From Rhizobium etli_C (GTDB taxonomy: Bacteria; Pseudomonadota; Alphaproteobacteria; Rhizobiales; Rhizobiaceae), in NCBI RefSeq assembly GCF_014198605.1, contig NZ_JACIHU010000014.1: a stretch of DNA of 64,000 nt, one strand, 5' to 3'. The notes under the pieces are model-generated. The model was not told the DNA's origin. It ran no database searches and saw nothing but the letters and a program-made list of their open reading frames with translations. The first letter of the stretch is position 1. Each line of letters starts with the position of its first letter. Made by a program: the position numbers and the translations under genes. Positions 44,703 through 54,769 of this stretch are shown here, in pieces.

Positions 44703-45863
44703 ATGACTCATCCCCTTCTCGATGCCGCTGCTTCGGCTGGTCTTTTTGTCGGCCGCGTCTGGAGCCCCGAGGCTGCCGGCCCGAGCATCGTGACGCTTCG
44801 CGAGGGGATGCTGGTCGACATTACCTCGCGCGACGCGCCGACGCTGAGCGCCCTGCTTGAAAAACAGGATGCCGCCGGCTTCGTCCGCGCCGCAAAGGGC
44901 AAGGCGGTAGGTTCCTTGGAGGAAGTCGCCGGCAACAGTATGGGAACACCGGATAAGGCGCGTCCCTTTCTGCTGGCGCCCGCCGACCTGCAGGCGGTCA
45001 AGGCCTGCGGCGTCACTTTCGCCCAGTCGATGATCGAGCGCGTCATCGAGGAGAAGGCGGCCGGCAATCCCGATCGCGCCGCCGCGATCCGCGAGCGCGT
45101 CAGCACGCTGATCGGCGGCAGTCTCACCAATCTCAAGGCTGGTTCGCCGGAGGCCGCCAAGGTCAAGCAGGCCCTGATCGACGAGGGCATGTGGTCGCAA
45201 TATCTCGAGGTCGGCATCGGTCCCGACGCCGAGGTCTTCACCAAGGCGCCGGTGCTGTCCTCGGTCGGCTGGGGTGCGGATGTCGGCCTGCATCCGATCT
45301 CGACCTGGAACAATCCCGAGCCGGAAATCGTGTTGGCGGTCAACAGCCGCGGCGAGATCAAGGGGGCCGCACTCGGCAATGACGTCAATCTGCGTGACGT
45401 CGAAGGCCGTTCGGCGCTCTTGCTCGGCAAGGCCAAGGACAATAACGCTTCCTGCGCGATCGGTCCCTTCATCCGCCTGTTCGATGCCGGTTACGGGCTG
45501 GATGACGTGCGCAAGGCGGAACTCGACCTCAAGGTGACGGGCGGCGATGGCTTCGTGCTCAACGGCAAAAGTTCGATGTCGCAGATCAGCCGCGATCCGA
45601 GCGATCTCGTCAAACAGACGCTCGGGCCTCATCATCAGTATCCCGACGGTTTCATGCTCTTTCTCGGCACGCTGTTTGCTCCGACACAGGATCGCGACGC
45701 ACCGAAACAGGGTTTCACCCATAAGATCGGCGATGTCGTCGAGATTTCCTCGGCCGGGCTCGGCGCCCTCGTCAACACCGTACGCCTCTCCACCGAATGC
45801 CCGCCCTGGACCTTCGGCATTTCGGCGTTGATGAGCAACCTGGCGAAGCGTGGATTGCTGTAA
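44703..45863 (+). CDS. Fumarylacetoacetate hydrolase family protein
   Basis: The 386-residue protein resembles the longer FAH-superfamily members that act as hydrolases or dehydratases of 2-keto-3-deoxy sugar acids. The metal-binding E-x-E motif is in NNPEPEIVLAV, and the following aspartate is in LGNDVNLRDVEGRS. A strong GGAGG lies seven bases before the ATG. It is divergent from two Gfo/Idh genes; a sugar dehydrogenase plus a keto-acid dehydratase would fit a nonphosphorylative sugar pathway, but no lactonase is seen. Confidence 0.85.
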   Translation: MTHPLLDAAASAGLFVGRVWSPEAAGPSIVTLREGMLVDITSRDAPTLSALLEKQDAAGFVRAAKGKAVGSLEEVAGNSMGTPDKARPFLLAPADLQAVKACGVTFAQSMIERVIEEKAAGNPDRAAAIRERVSTLIGGSLTNLKAGSPEAAKVKQALIDEGMWSQYLEVGIGPDAEVFTKAPVLSSVGWGADVGLHPISTWNNPEPEIVLAVNSRGEIKGAALGNDVNLRDVEGRSALLLGKAKDNNASCAIGPFIRLFDAGYGLDDVRKAELDLKVTGGDGFVLNGKSSMSQISRDPSDLVKQTLGPHHQYPDGFMLFLGTLFAPTQDRDAPKQGFTHKIGDVVEISSAGLGALVNTVRLSTECPPWTFGISALMSNLAKRGLL

Positions 45864-48002
<2,139 letters not shown>

Positions 48003-48128
48003 GCCTTCCTCCGGCTCTTTCATCGCACCTTATCATTTCATAGGCGCACAATGCGATAAAGCCTTAGGACATTGACAGCAAAGCATCGATCGCCTGCCAC
48101 CCATCCGCCGCGAGTTTGCGGGGCCGAC

Positions 48129-48782
48129 CTATTTGTGGTCCAGCCTGGCGACCAGCCGGTCACCGAGCCACTGAATGCCGCAGACGAGGATGACAAGGAC
48201 GGCCACCACCGCGATCATCACATTGGTTTCGAAGCGCTGGTAGCCGTAGCGAATGGCGAGGTCGCCGAGGCCGCCGGCGCCGATCGCGCCCGCCATGGCC
48301 GAGGCGCCGATCAGCGTCACCAGCGTGACGGTGAAGCCGGCGACGATGCCCGGTAGCGCTTCGGGCACCAGCACTTCGCGGATGATCGTCCAGCGATTGC
48401 CGCCCATGGCGCGCACGGCATCGATCAGGCCGCGGTCGACCTCGCGCAACGACACCTCGGCTATCCGGGCGTAATAGGGCGTGGCGGCGATGGCGAGCGG
48501 CACGATGGCCGCCCATGTGCCAAGCGCCGTGCCGACGATCAGTCGCGTCAGCGGGATCAGCGCCACCAGCAGGATGATGAAGGGCACCGAACGGAAGCCG
48601 TTGATCACAGCGCCGAGCACGCGATTGATCCAGAGATTTTCAGCAATGCCGCCGCGTGCCGTGACGACGAGGGCAAGGCCGAGCGGCAGACCGGCGACGA
48701 GCGAGATCACGCCGGAGGCGACGGTCATCAGGACCGTCTCCCAAAGCGAGCGGATCAGCAGTTCAAACATGATCGGCGTCAT
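48129..48782 (-). CDS. metI: Methionine-type ABC transporter permease MetI
   Basis: The 217-residue permease has a hydrophobic core, the MetI-type N-terminus MFELLIRSLWETVLMTVAS and the conserved loop DAVRAMGGNRWTIIREVLVPEA. I choose ATG 48782, which overlaps the end of metN; TTG 48788 and a later internal ATG are alternatives. MetI forms the membrane channel of the MetNIQ importer for D- and L-methionine or related compounds. It is the last gene of the operon. Confidence 0.9.
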   Translation of the reverse strand: MTPIMFELLIRSLWETVLMTVASGVISLVAGLPLGLALVVTARGGIAENLWINRVLGAVINGFRSVPFIILLVALIPLTRLIVGTALGTWAAIVPLAIAATPYYARIAEVSLREVDRGLIDAVRAMGGNRWTIIREVLVPEALPGIVAGFTVTLVTLIGASAMAGAIGAGGLGDLAIRYGYQRFETNVMIAVVAVLVILVCGIQWLGDRLVARLDHK

Positions 48783-49851
48783 AACCAAGCACCTCCACCC
48801 GGGCGGACCGGGCCGTCAGAAATTGTTCGACCTTGCCGGCAAGCGCGGGGTCGCGCATGGGAACGGCGATGAAGAACCGCGCCACCGGCTGGTTCTGGAT
48901 ATGGTCGATGCCGCCATGGACGAGGCGGAAGGAATGCGGCAGCGCCGCCGACAGCTCGGCAAACAGCGCGCCTTGCGCTTCAGGTCCGGCCAGATCGACG
49001 CCGAGGATCGCCTCGCTGCCAGATGTCGCAGACAGCCGGCCGGCAATATGATCGGGAAGCTGCGGGCGGATGCCGCCGAGCAGGCTGCGGGTGATTGCTT
49101 GCTGCGGATCGGCAAAGACCGACCAGACTTGGCCCTCCTCGACGATCCGCCCGGCATCGATGACGGCGACGCGATCGGCAATGCCGCGCACCACTTCCAT
49201 CTCATGTGTGATCAGCAGAATGGTCAGGCCGAGTTTGCGGTTGATGTCTTTGAGCAAGGACAGGATCGACCGGGTCGTCTCGGGATCGAGCGCCGACGTC
49301 GCCTCGTCGGACAGCAGCAGCGCCGGGCGTGCCGCGAGCGCGCGGGCGATGCCGACGCGTTGTTTCTGGCCGCCGGAGAGTGAGGCGGGATAGGCCTTCG
49401 CCTTGTCGGCGAGACCGACGAGCTCAAGCAGCTCACGCGCCCGCCGCAGGCGCTCGGCCTTGGCAACGCCTTCGATCTTCAGCGGCAGGGCGACATTGTC
49501 TTCGACGGTCTTGGCGGAAAGCAGGTTGAAGTGCTGGAAGATCATGCCGATGCGGCGGCGCAGCGGCTGCAGTTCCTGTTCTTGAAGCCCGGTGATATCG
49601 CGGCCTTCAATACGGATTTCGCCGCTGTCGGCGCGCTCCAGGCCGTTCAGGCAGCGGATCAGCGTCGACTTGCCGGCGCCGCTGCGGCCGATGATGCCGA
49701 GGATCTCGCCCCTCTTCACGCTCAGCGAAATACCATCGAGTGCCGCCGTGGCTCCGAACCGCCGCTTCACGTCGACAAGTCTCACCACCTCTTCGGCCGC
49801 TGCAGCTTGCGGCTGCGGCTCGATTGTCGTGGCGGAAACAAAGGAATTCAT
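48763..49851 (-). CDS. metN: Methionine-type ABC transporter ATP-binding protein MetN
   Basis: ATG 49851 (MNSFVSATTIEPQPQ) gives 362 residues; the upstream extension crosses an intergenic hairpin. Walker A is GRSGAGKST at 55-63, followed by a Q-loop in GMIFQHFNLL, signature SLSGGQKQRV and Walker B LSDEATSALD. The C-terminal 100 residues form a NIL domain, which binds methionine and inhibits transport when methionine is abundant. The product powers MetI. A 20-base overlap with metI indicates coupling. Confidence 0.92.
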   Translation of the reverse strand: MNSFVSATTIEPQPQAAAAEEVVRLVDVKRRFGATAALDGISLSVKRGEILGIIGRSGAGKSTLIRCLNGLERADSGEIRIEGRDITGLQEQELQPLRRRIGMIFQHFNLLSAKTVEDNVALPLKIEGVAKAERLRRARELLELVGLADKAKAYPASLSGGQKQRVGIARALAARPALLLSDEATSALDPETTRSILSLLKDINRKLGLTILLITHEMEVVRGIADRVAVIDAGRIVEEGQVWSVFADPQQAITRSLLGGIRPQLPDHIAGRLSATSGSEAILGVDLAGPEAQGALFAELSAALPHSFRLVHGGIDHIQNQPVARFFIAVPMRDPALAGKVEQFLTARSARVEVLGYDADHV

Positions 49852-49873
49852 CTGCTTTTTCCTTGAAAACGCC

Positions 49874-49910
49874 AAAGGCGGTCCCGGCAAGGAACGCCCG
49901 GACCGCCTTT
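49874..49910. other. Perfect 11-bp stem-loop between metQ and metN
   Basis: AAAGGCGGTCC at 49874-49884 is exactly complementary to 49900-49910, with a 15-base loop. It lies about 30 bases after the metQ stop (minus strand), and a T-rich stretch follows in that direction. It may end part of the transcripts after metQ or protect the metQ message. Confidence 0.6.
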
Positions 49911-49941
49911 CGGCAGGCCTTAACCCCGGCCGAGTTTCGGA

Positions 49942-50781
49942 TCAATAGGCGCTGAGACCCGTCCCCTTATAGACCTTGTCAAATTCGGCCTTGACGGTGT
50001 CGTTCTGATAAGACGACACAAGCGTCTTGACCCAGTCCGCATCCTTGTTCTCGTCCTTGACGGCGATGAAATTGCGGTATGGATTATCGGCGACCGGCTC
50101 CTGCGCGATACGTTCGGCCGGAGAAAGGCCGCTCTTCAAAGCCCAATCGGTATTGACCACACCGGCATCGAGATCATCGATCGAACGGCCGACGATGCCG
50201 GCATCGAGTTCTTTGATCTCGATCTTCTTCGGATTGTCGCTGACGTCGGCGACCGTTGCAAGAATGCCCGTGCCGTCCTTCAGCTTGATCAGGCCTTCGC
50301 TCTGAAGAACGCGCAAGGCCCGGCCTTCATTCGAGGGATCGTTCGGGACGCCGATGACGGCCCCTTCCGGGATTTCGGCGACGGACTTGTATTTCTTGCT
50401 GTAGAGGCCGATCGGCCAGACCCCGGTATAGCCGGCGCGGACGATATGATAGCCGTGCTGCTGGATCTGGTTATCGAGATAGGGCTGATGCTGGAAGGCG
50501 TTGGCGTCGATCTCGCCCTGCTCCAGCGCTTCGTTCGGCTGCGTGTAGTCGTTGAAGACGACGGTCTCGACCTTGAGGCCTTTCTTGGCCGCCTCACTAG
50601 TGACGACACGCCAGATGTCCTCCTCTTCGCCAGCCATGATGCCGACTTTGATCGACTTGTCCTCGGCGAAGGAGGGAGCGGGTGCTGCAAAGGTAAAAAG
50701 CGCGGCGGCGGAAACGGCGGCGGCGGCAAGAACCGCCCGGCGCGAAAGCTGTAGTCCGTGAAGTTTTTTGTTGTTGGTCAT
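49942..50781 (-). CDS. metQ: Methionine-type ABC transporter substrate-binding protein MetQ
   Basis: ATG 50781 (MTNNKKLHGLQLSRRAVL) gives 279 residues. The leader has a twin-arginine-like RR followed by a hydrophobic stretch and cleavage after SFA near 39. No lipobox cysteine is seen, so it should be soluble in the periplasm, unlike lipoprotein MetQ of enterobacteria. NlpA-family features include VGIMAGEEEDIW, DANAFQHQPYLDNQ and PNDPSNEGRALRVL. It is the first gene of the operon, ahead of metN and metI. The ligand could be methionine or another amino acid or organosulfur compound. Confidence 0.9.
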   Translation of the reverse strand: MTNNKKLHGLQLSRRAVLAAAAVSAAALFTFAAPAPSFAEDKSIKVGIMAGEEEDIWRVVTSEAAKKGLKVETVVFNDYTQPNEALEQGEIDANAFQHQPYLDNQIQQHGYHIVRAGYTGVWPIGLYSKKYKSVAEIPEGAVIGVPNDPSNEGRALRVLQSEGLIKLKDGTGILATVADVSDNPKKIEIKELDAGIVGRSIDDLDAGVVNTDWALKSGLSPAERIAQEPVADNPYRNFIAVKDENKDADWVKTLVSSYQNDTVKAEFDKVYKGTGLSAY

Positions 50782-51122
50782 TATTACATCCCGTCTGACT
50801 GAATGAGGCCGAACGCCCCGAGCAGGCTGAGCATGGCAAATGCGCGGATCAGGGGCGAAGCACGAACGTCTGATGTGAAGGAAGAGGCTGAAAAACTCTT
50901 GCCTTGCCTTCAATATCGGCAGGATAAATTTCCATCAAATTTATGGATTAATTGCGGCCCTTAAGCATGTCCTAAAGAATGAAGGCGGCGCTTGAGGGGC
51001 GCGCTCGCCGAGATCGTGATGGCGTAGCGCTGTCCAAGTGTGGGGCGACATCAGGGTAAAGCCATGCCAATCCTCCCCGTCCAGATGCGGAGGAAATCTT
51101 CGCATTAATTGCGGACCTAGCC
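50782..51122. other. Leader/intergenic region upstream of metQ
   Basis: These 341 bases hold no supportable protein gene. I looked on the minus strand for SAM-II-like or other methionine riboswitch cores and recognised none. An AT-richer patch (about 50920-50960) may be the metQ promoter. A 16-codon frame ends two bases before the metQ start, but has no conserved content. Confidence 0.35.
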
Positions 51123-52325
51123 TCAGGCCGGTTTCTGCTTCGGGATGCGCGGCAGGAAGATCGTCAGCAGGCCGAGCAGCGGCAGGTAGGAGCAGATGCG
51201 GTAGACGAAGTCGATGCCGTGCGTATCGGCAAAATCACCGAGCAGCGCCGCACCAAGCCCCCCTGCCCCGAACGCGAAGCCGAAGAAGACGCCGGCAATC
51301 AGGCCGACGCGGCCGGGCACCAGCTCCTGAGCAAAGACGACGATCGCCGAAAATGCCGACGCGAAGATCAGGCCGATGACGACGCTGAGCACGCCCGTCC
51401 AGAAAAGATTCGCATAGGGCAGCAGCAATGCGAAGGGAATGACGCCGAGGATCGAAAACCAGATGACGAAACGGGCACCGAAGCGATCGCCGATCGGTCC
51501 ACCGAGGAAAGTGCCGACGGCAACCGAGCCGAGGAACAGGAAGAGCATCAGCTGCGCCTGCTGCACGCTGAGTTCGAATTTGTCGATGACATAGAAGGTG
51601 AAGTAGCTGGAAACGCTCGCCATATAGACATTCTTCGTTGCCGTCAGCAGCACGAGAATCAGCAGCGCCCAGACGACCCTGTTCTGCGGCAGCGGCAGCG
51701 TTCGACTGACGGCCGGCCTGCTGGCGTTCTGGCGCCTATGGCTCATGTACCAGCTGCCCACCCAACTCAGCACGATCATGCCGACCATGGCGATGGCGGC
51801 AAACCAGGAGACGCTGTGCTGGCCGAGGGGCAGCACGATGAAGGCGGCGAGCAGCGGACCGATCGCTTGGCCGGCATTACCACCGACCTGGAAAAAGGAC
51901 TGCGCAAAACCGTGGCGACCGCCGGAGGCAAGACGGGCAACACGCGAAGATTCGGGGTGGAATACCGCCGAACCGAAGCCGATTAGGCTTGCTGCCACCA
52001 GCAGCAGTGCGAAACTGCCGGCGTTGCCGAGCAGAATAAGGCCGCAAAAGGTGCTCGCCATGCCGACCGGCAGAGAATAGGGCATCGGCCAACGATCGGT
52101 GACGATGCCGACCGCCGGCTGCAGCAGAGAGGCGGTGACCTGAAATGTCATGGTAAGAAGGCCGATCTGCACGAAATCCAGATCGTAATTCGCCTTGAAC
52201 AGCGGATAGAGCGAGGCGAGCAGCGACTGCATGATGTCGTTCAGCATATGGCAGAAGCTGACCGCCATCAGAATAGACATCGTCGTTTTTTCGAAACGGG
52301 GCGCGCCTTCGGCAACGGTTGCCAT
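51123..52325 (-). CDS. MFS transporter, fosmidomycin-resistance protein family
   Basis: The start is ATG 52325, with AGGAGA ribosome site; a TTG one codon earlier is in frame. The 400-residue protein has about 12 membrane helices and family landmarks such as SFCHMLNDIMQSLLASLYPLFK near the start, QPAVGIVTDRWP after helix 2, and VFHPESSRVARLASGGRHGFAQSFFQVGGNAGQAIGP split over helices 4-5. These match Fsr (fosmidomycin resistance)-type drug/solute efflux proteins. An XRE-type regulator lies upstream and divergent. Confidence 0.9.
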   Translation of the reverse strand: MATVAEGAPRFEKTTMSILMAVSFCHMLNDIMQSLLASLYPLFKANYDLDFVQIGLLTMTFQVTASLLQPAVGIVTDRWPMPYSLPVGMASTFCGLILLGNAGSFALLLVAASLIGFGSAVFHPESSRVARLASGGRHGFAQSFFQVGGNAGQAIGPLLAAFIVLPLGQHSVSWFAAIAMVGMIVLSWVGSWYMSHRRQNASRPAVSRTLPLPQNRVVWALLILVLLTATKNVYMASVSSYFTFYVIDKFELSVQQAQLMLFLFLGSVAVGTFLGGPIGDRFGARFVIWFSILGVIPFALLLPYANLFWTGVLSVVIGLIFASAFSAIVVFAQELVPGRVGLIAGVFFGFAFGAGGLGAALLGDFADTHGIDFVYRICSYLPLLGLLTIFLPRIPKQKPA

Positions 52326-52674
52326 CAATATTCTCCTGAACGGGCACGATGAGTGCCGTGCTGCGTCGTTTTCGATGGATTTGCGGCGATCGGGGCTGGC
52401 AAGACTGTCGAGCGACGGTCGCAGAGAAGCATTTAACCCACGCCTGGCAGCAATCGCCAGCCCGGTTTCTCCGGGATTGGTACGGCTTTTGTTCGATTTG
52501 CCTTCCGTCGAGCGAGTTCATGCGCTCGCCCGTCTTTTCGATGGGGGTTTTCATACCACAGTCAGCCCGGATCGTCGCATATGTGGTATGCTATGTGAAA
52601 ACAACCATGGAAAACCGCTCAGAGGGGCACTACAGCTGCGCCGATTGAAATGCGATCGAGGCTGACAATACGCG
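52326..52674. other. Divergent intergenic region between efflux gene and XRE regulator
   Basis: The 349 bases hold no supportable gene. The main structure is a pair of perfect 9-bp inverted arms, annotated separately at 52552-52590, nearer to the regulator start. Frames open through the region on both strands have no conserved features. Confidence 0.4.
52552..52590. promoter_or_regulatory. 9-bp inverted repeat, candidate operator
   Basis: CATACCACA at 52552-52560 is the exact reverse complement of TGTGGTATG at 52582-52590. Arm centres are 30 bases apart, about three helix turns, so both would face the same side of DNA. It lies 85 bases before the XRE-type regulator and 227 bases before the divergent efflux gene. 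It could be the regulator's own binding site. Confidence 0.45.
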
Positions 52675-53133
52675 ATGAATGTCAAGACACCGAATGCCAT
52701 AGACAGCTATGTCGGAGCGCGCATCAGAACCCGCCGGCAGCTGCTCGGAATGAGCCAGGAGCGGCTTGCCGAGCAGATCGGCGTGACCTTTCAGCAGGTT
52801 CAGAAATATGAAAAGGGCATCAACCGCATCGGCGCGAGTCGTTTGCAGCGGATCGCCGAGGTGCTTCACACCTCACCGAGCTTCTTTTTCGAGCAGGGCG
52901 ACTCCCAGCCGTTGGCGGTGCGGGGGTTGGATGGACCGGACCATGCCGATCCGGTTGCCGAATTCCTGCGAACCAAAGAGGGACTGGTGCTCAATCGCGC
53001 CTTTCTGAAGATCGCCGATCCCGAGATTCGTGAATCGATCATCGCACTGGTCACGGCGATGGGGCAGGCAGAAAGCCGTGGTCTGAGCGTGGCGGCCTCC
53101 GTTGCAGATAGCTCCCGTCCGCTCGGGGAGTAA
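52675..53133 (+). CDS. XRE family transcriptional regulator
   Basis: The 152-residue protein has an N-terminal XRE helix-turn-helix of the kind common in rhizobia (VGARIRTRRQLLGMSQERLAEQ, then GVTFQQVQKYEKGINRIGASRL), and a C-terminal part ending in a helical LNRAFLKIADPEIRESIIAL. Relatives include PraR-like regulators of quorum sensing and attachment. It is divergent from the efflux gene and 380 bases before repA, in the same direction. A possible control of either neighbour is inferred from position only. Confidence 0.87.
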   Translation: MNVKTPNAIDSYVGARIRTRRQLLGMSQERLAEQIGVTFQQVQKYEKGINRIGASRLQRIAEVLHTSPSFFFEQGDSQPLAVRGLDGPDHADPVAEFLRTKEGLVLNRAFLKIADPEIRESIIALVTAMGQAESRGLSVAASVADSSRPLGE

Positions 53134-53512
53134 CCGGACTTTTCGTGTGAGTTCAGATCTGCGTCATTTGCCACGCTGCGGCTGACCGAGCTCGTCACGT
53201 CTTGCTGCCGGCACGCGGCGCTCAATCGTCGCCGGGCTTGCGGCCGCGGGCTTGTGTCAAAGGGTTCGTATGCTCGATATGCGATTCCGCTACAATGCCG
53301 TGGTCGCAGCTTGGTCTCGTCCGATTCGGCCTGTGAATGCGCGATTGCCGCACCCGCCAGCGACACGCGCGCTTGGGCAAGTGCTTGAAAAAGATTGGAC
53401 AACTTCTTGATAGGGTCTTGTTAACCCTATTTGCCTTGCCACTCCTCCAGAATCGGCGCTAAATGCGGTTTCAATGCACGTAGAGCTTTTAAATCGCATT
53501 TTCGAGATTTCC
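53134..53512. other. repA upstream region
   Basis: These 379 bases hold no supportable gene; frames here overlap known genes or lack conservation. The part nearest repA contains an inverted repeat ATAGGGT (53410-53416) opposite ACCCTAT (53424-53430), a plausible RepA/RepB-binding operator of the repABC promoter. No parS-like 16-mer was found here. Confidence 0.45.
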
Positions 53513-54727
53513 ATGAATATGGCACCGCAGATAGAAAAAGCAATTTCCGATGTCGACCAGCTGATCATCGGTCAGGCGCAGGAACTATCCGACAAGCTGA
53601 AGCAGCATCGGCTCGAAATGTTTCCGCCGCGCGCGCTGAAGGGGCTCCGGGAATTTCAGCTTGCCGAAGTGGCGCGGTTTCTCGGCGTGACCAGCGGCTA
53701 TCTTCGCAATCTGTCGCTGGAGGGCAAGGGCGCCCTCCCCCAGGTTACGCCGTCGGGCCGTCGGTCCTACACGGCGGAACAGATGGAAGAGATGCGCGCC
53801 TTCCTTGAGCACAATGCGCGCGCCGGAACACATTATGTGCGCCATCGCCGTGGCCACGAACATCTGCAGGTCGTCGCCGTTGTCAACTTCAAGGGCGGCA
53901 GCGGCAAGACGACAAGTGCGGCGCATCTTGCCCAGCACCTTGCCCTGACTGGTCACCGCGTCCTTGCCGTCGATCTCGACCCGCAGGCGTCCCTCTCGGC
54001 CATCCACGGCTTTCAGCCGGAGTTCGACGTCAACGAGAACGAGACGCTCTACGCCGCCATTCGCTACGATGATCGGCGGAGGCCGTTGCGGGACGTGATC
54101 CGCCCGACCAATTTCCCGAACCTTCATTTGGTGCCGGGCAACCTCGAGCTGATGGAATTCGAGCATGACACGCCGCGGGTCCTCGCTCAGGGCAAGGCAG
54201 GCGACTATGGGCGCGTCTTCTTCGCCCGGCTGGACGAAGCGCTTTCTTCGGTCGCCGACGACTACGACGTCGTCATCATCGACTGCCCTCCCCAGCTCGG
54301 CTTTTTGACCATGAGCGCCATTTGCGGCGCGACGGCGGTCCTGATCACCGTTCATCCGCAGATGCTCGATGTCATGTCGATGTGCCAGTTCCTGCAGATG
54401 CTCGGTGAAGTGCTGAACACGCTGAAGGGCGCCGGCGGCAACATGAACCTTGACTGGCTGCGTTATCTCGTGACCCGCTACGATCCGCAGGATGGGCCGC
54501 AGACACAGATGGTCGCGTTCATGCGGTCGATGTTCAAAAACCACGTGCTCACCAATCCGATGTTGCGCAGCGTGGCGATTTCAGATGCGGCGATGACCAA
54601 CCAGACGCTTTACGAGGTCGAGCGAAGTCAGTTTACCCGGGCGACCTATGACCGCGCCATGGAGGCAATGGATGCGGTCAACACCGAAATTGTCGATCTG
54701 ATCCACAAGGCGTGGGGGCGGAAATGA
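53513..54727 (+). CDS. repA: Plasmid partitioning protein RepA (ParA ATPase)
   Basis: I take ATG 53513 (MNMAPQIEKAISDVDQL), giving 404 residues, the usual RepA length; an earlier in-frame ATG at 53474 is less likely. The N-terminal DNA-binding part (EFQLAEVARFLGVTSGYLRNL) is followed by a deviant Walker A KGGSGKTT at 127-134 and the ParA motif DLDPQASLSAIHG. RepA moves plasmid copies to daughter cells together with RepB and represses the repABC promoter. A parS site lies 8 bases after its stop. Confidence 0.96.
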   Translation: MNMAPQIEKAISDVDQLIIGQAQELSDKLKQHRLEMFPPRALKGLREFQLAEVARFLGVTSGYLRNLSLEGKGALPQVTPSGRRSYTAEQMEEMRAFLEHNARAGTHYVRHRRGHEHLQVVAVVNFKGGSGKTTSAAHLAQHLALTGHRVLAVDLDPQASLSAIHGFQPEFDVNENETLYAAIRYDDRRRPLRDVIRPTNFPNLHLVPGNLELMEFEHDTPRVLAQGKAGDYGRVFFARLDEALSSVADDYDVVIIDCPPQLGFLTMSAICGATAVLITVHPQMLDVMSMCQFLQMLGEVLNTLKGAGGNMNLDWLRYLVTRYDPQDGPQTQMVAFMRSMFKNHVLTNPMLRSVAISDAAMTNQTLYEVERSQFTRATYDRAMEAMDAVNTEIVDLIHKAWGRK

Positions 54728-54734
54728 CCAGGAA

Positions 54735-54750
54735 GTTTACTGCGGTAAAC
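54735..54750. promoter_or_regulatory. parS site 1 (RepB-binding palindrome)
   Basis: GTTTACTGCGGTAAAC matches the repABC centromere consensus GTTNNCNGCNGNNAAC. It lies in the repA-repB gap. A 19-base identical stretch (with GAA in front) recurs 82 bases downstream. Confidence 0.88.
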
Positions 54751-54769
54751 CGGGGCGGGGAGATGGCTG

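Noticed and set aside
50782..50840. Possible leader peptide (16 codons) ending next to metQ
   Set aside because: It has no methionine-rich or conserved content and no clear ribosome site; the TAATAATG junction can arise by chance.
50782..51122. SAM-type riboswitch before metQ
   Set aside because: No recognisable SAM-I, SAM-II or SAM/SAH core could be found on the minus strand. A covariance-model search would decide.
53290..53568. Minus-strand frame of 92 codons across the repA promoter
   Set aside because: It overlaps the start of repA and the putative operator and shows no family features.
54639..54654. GTTTACCCGGGCGACC near the end of repA as third parS
   Set aside because: It keeps only the left half of the parS consensus; the right half does not match GNNAAC.
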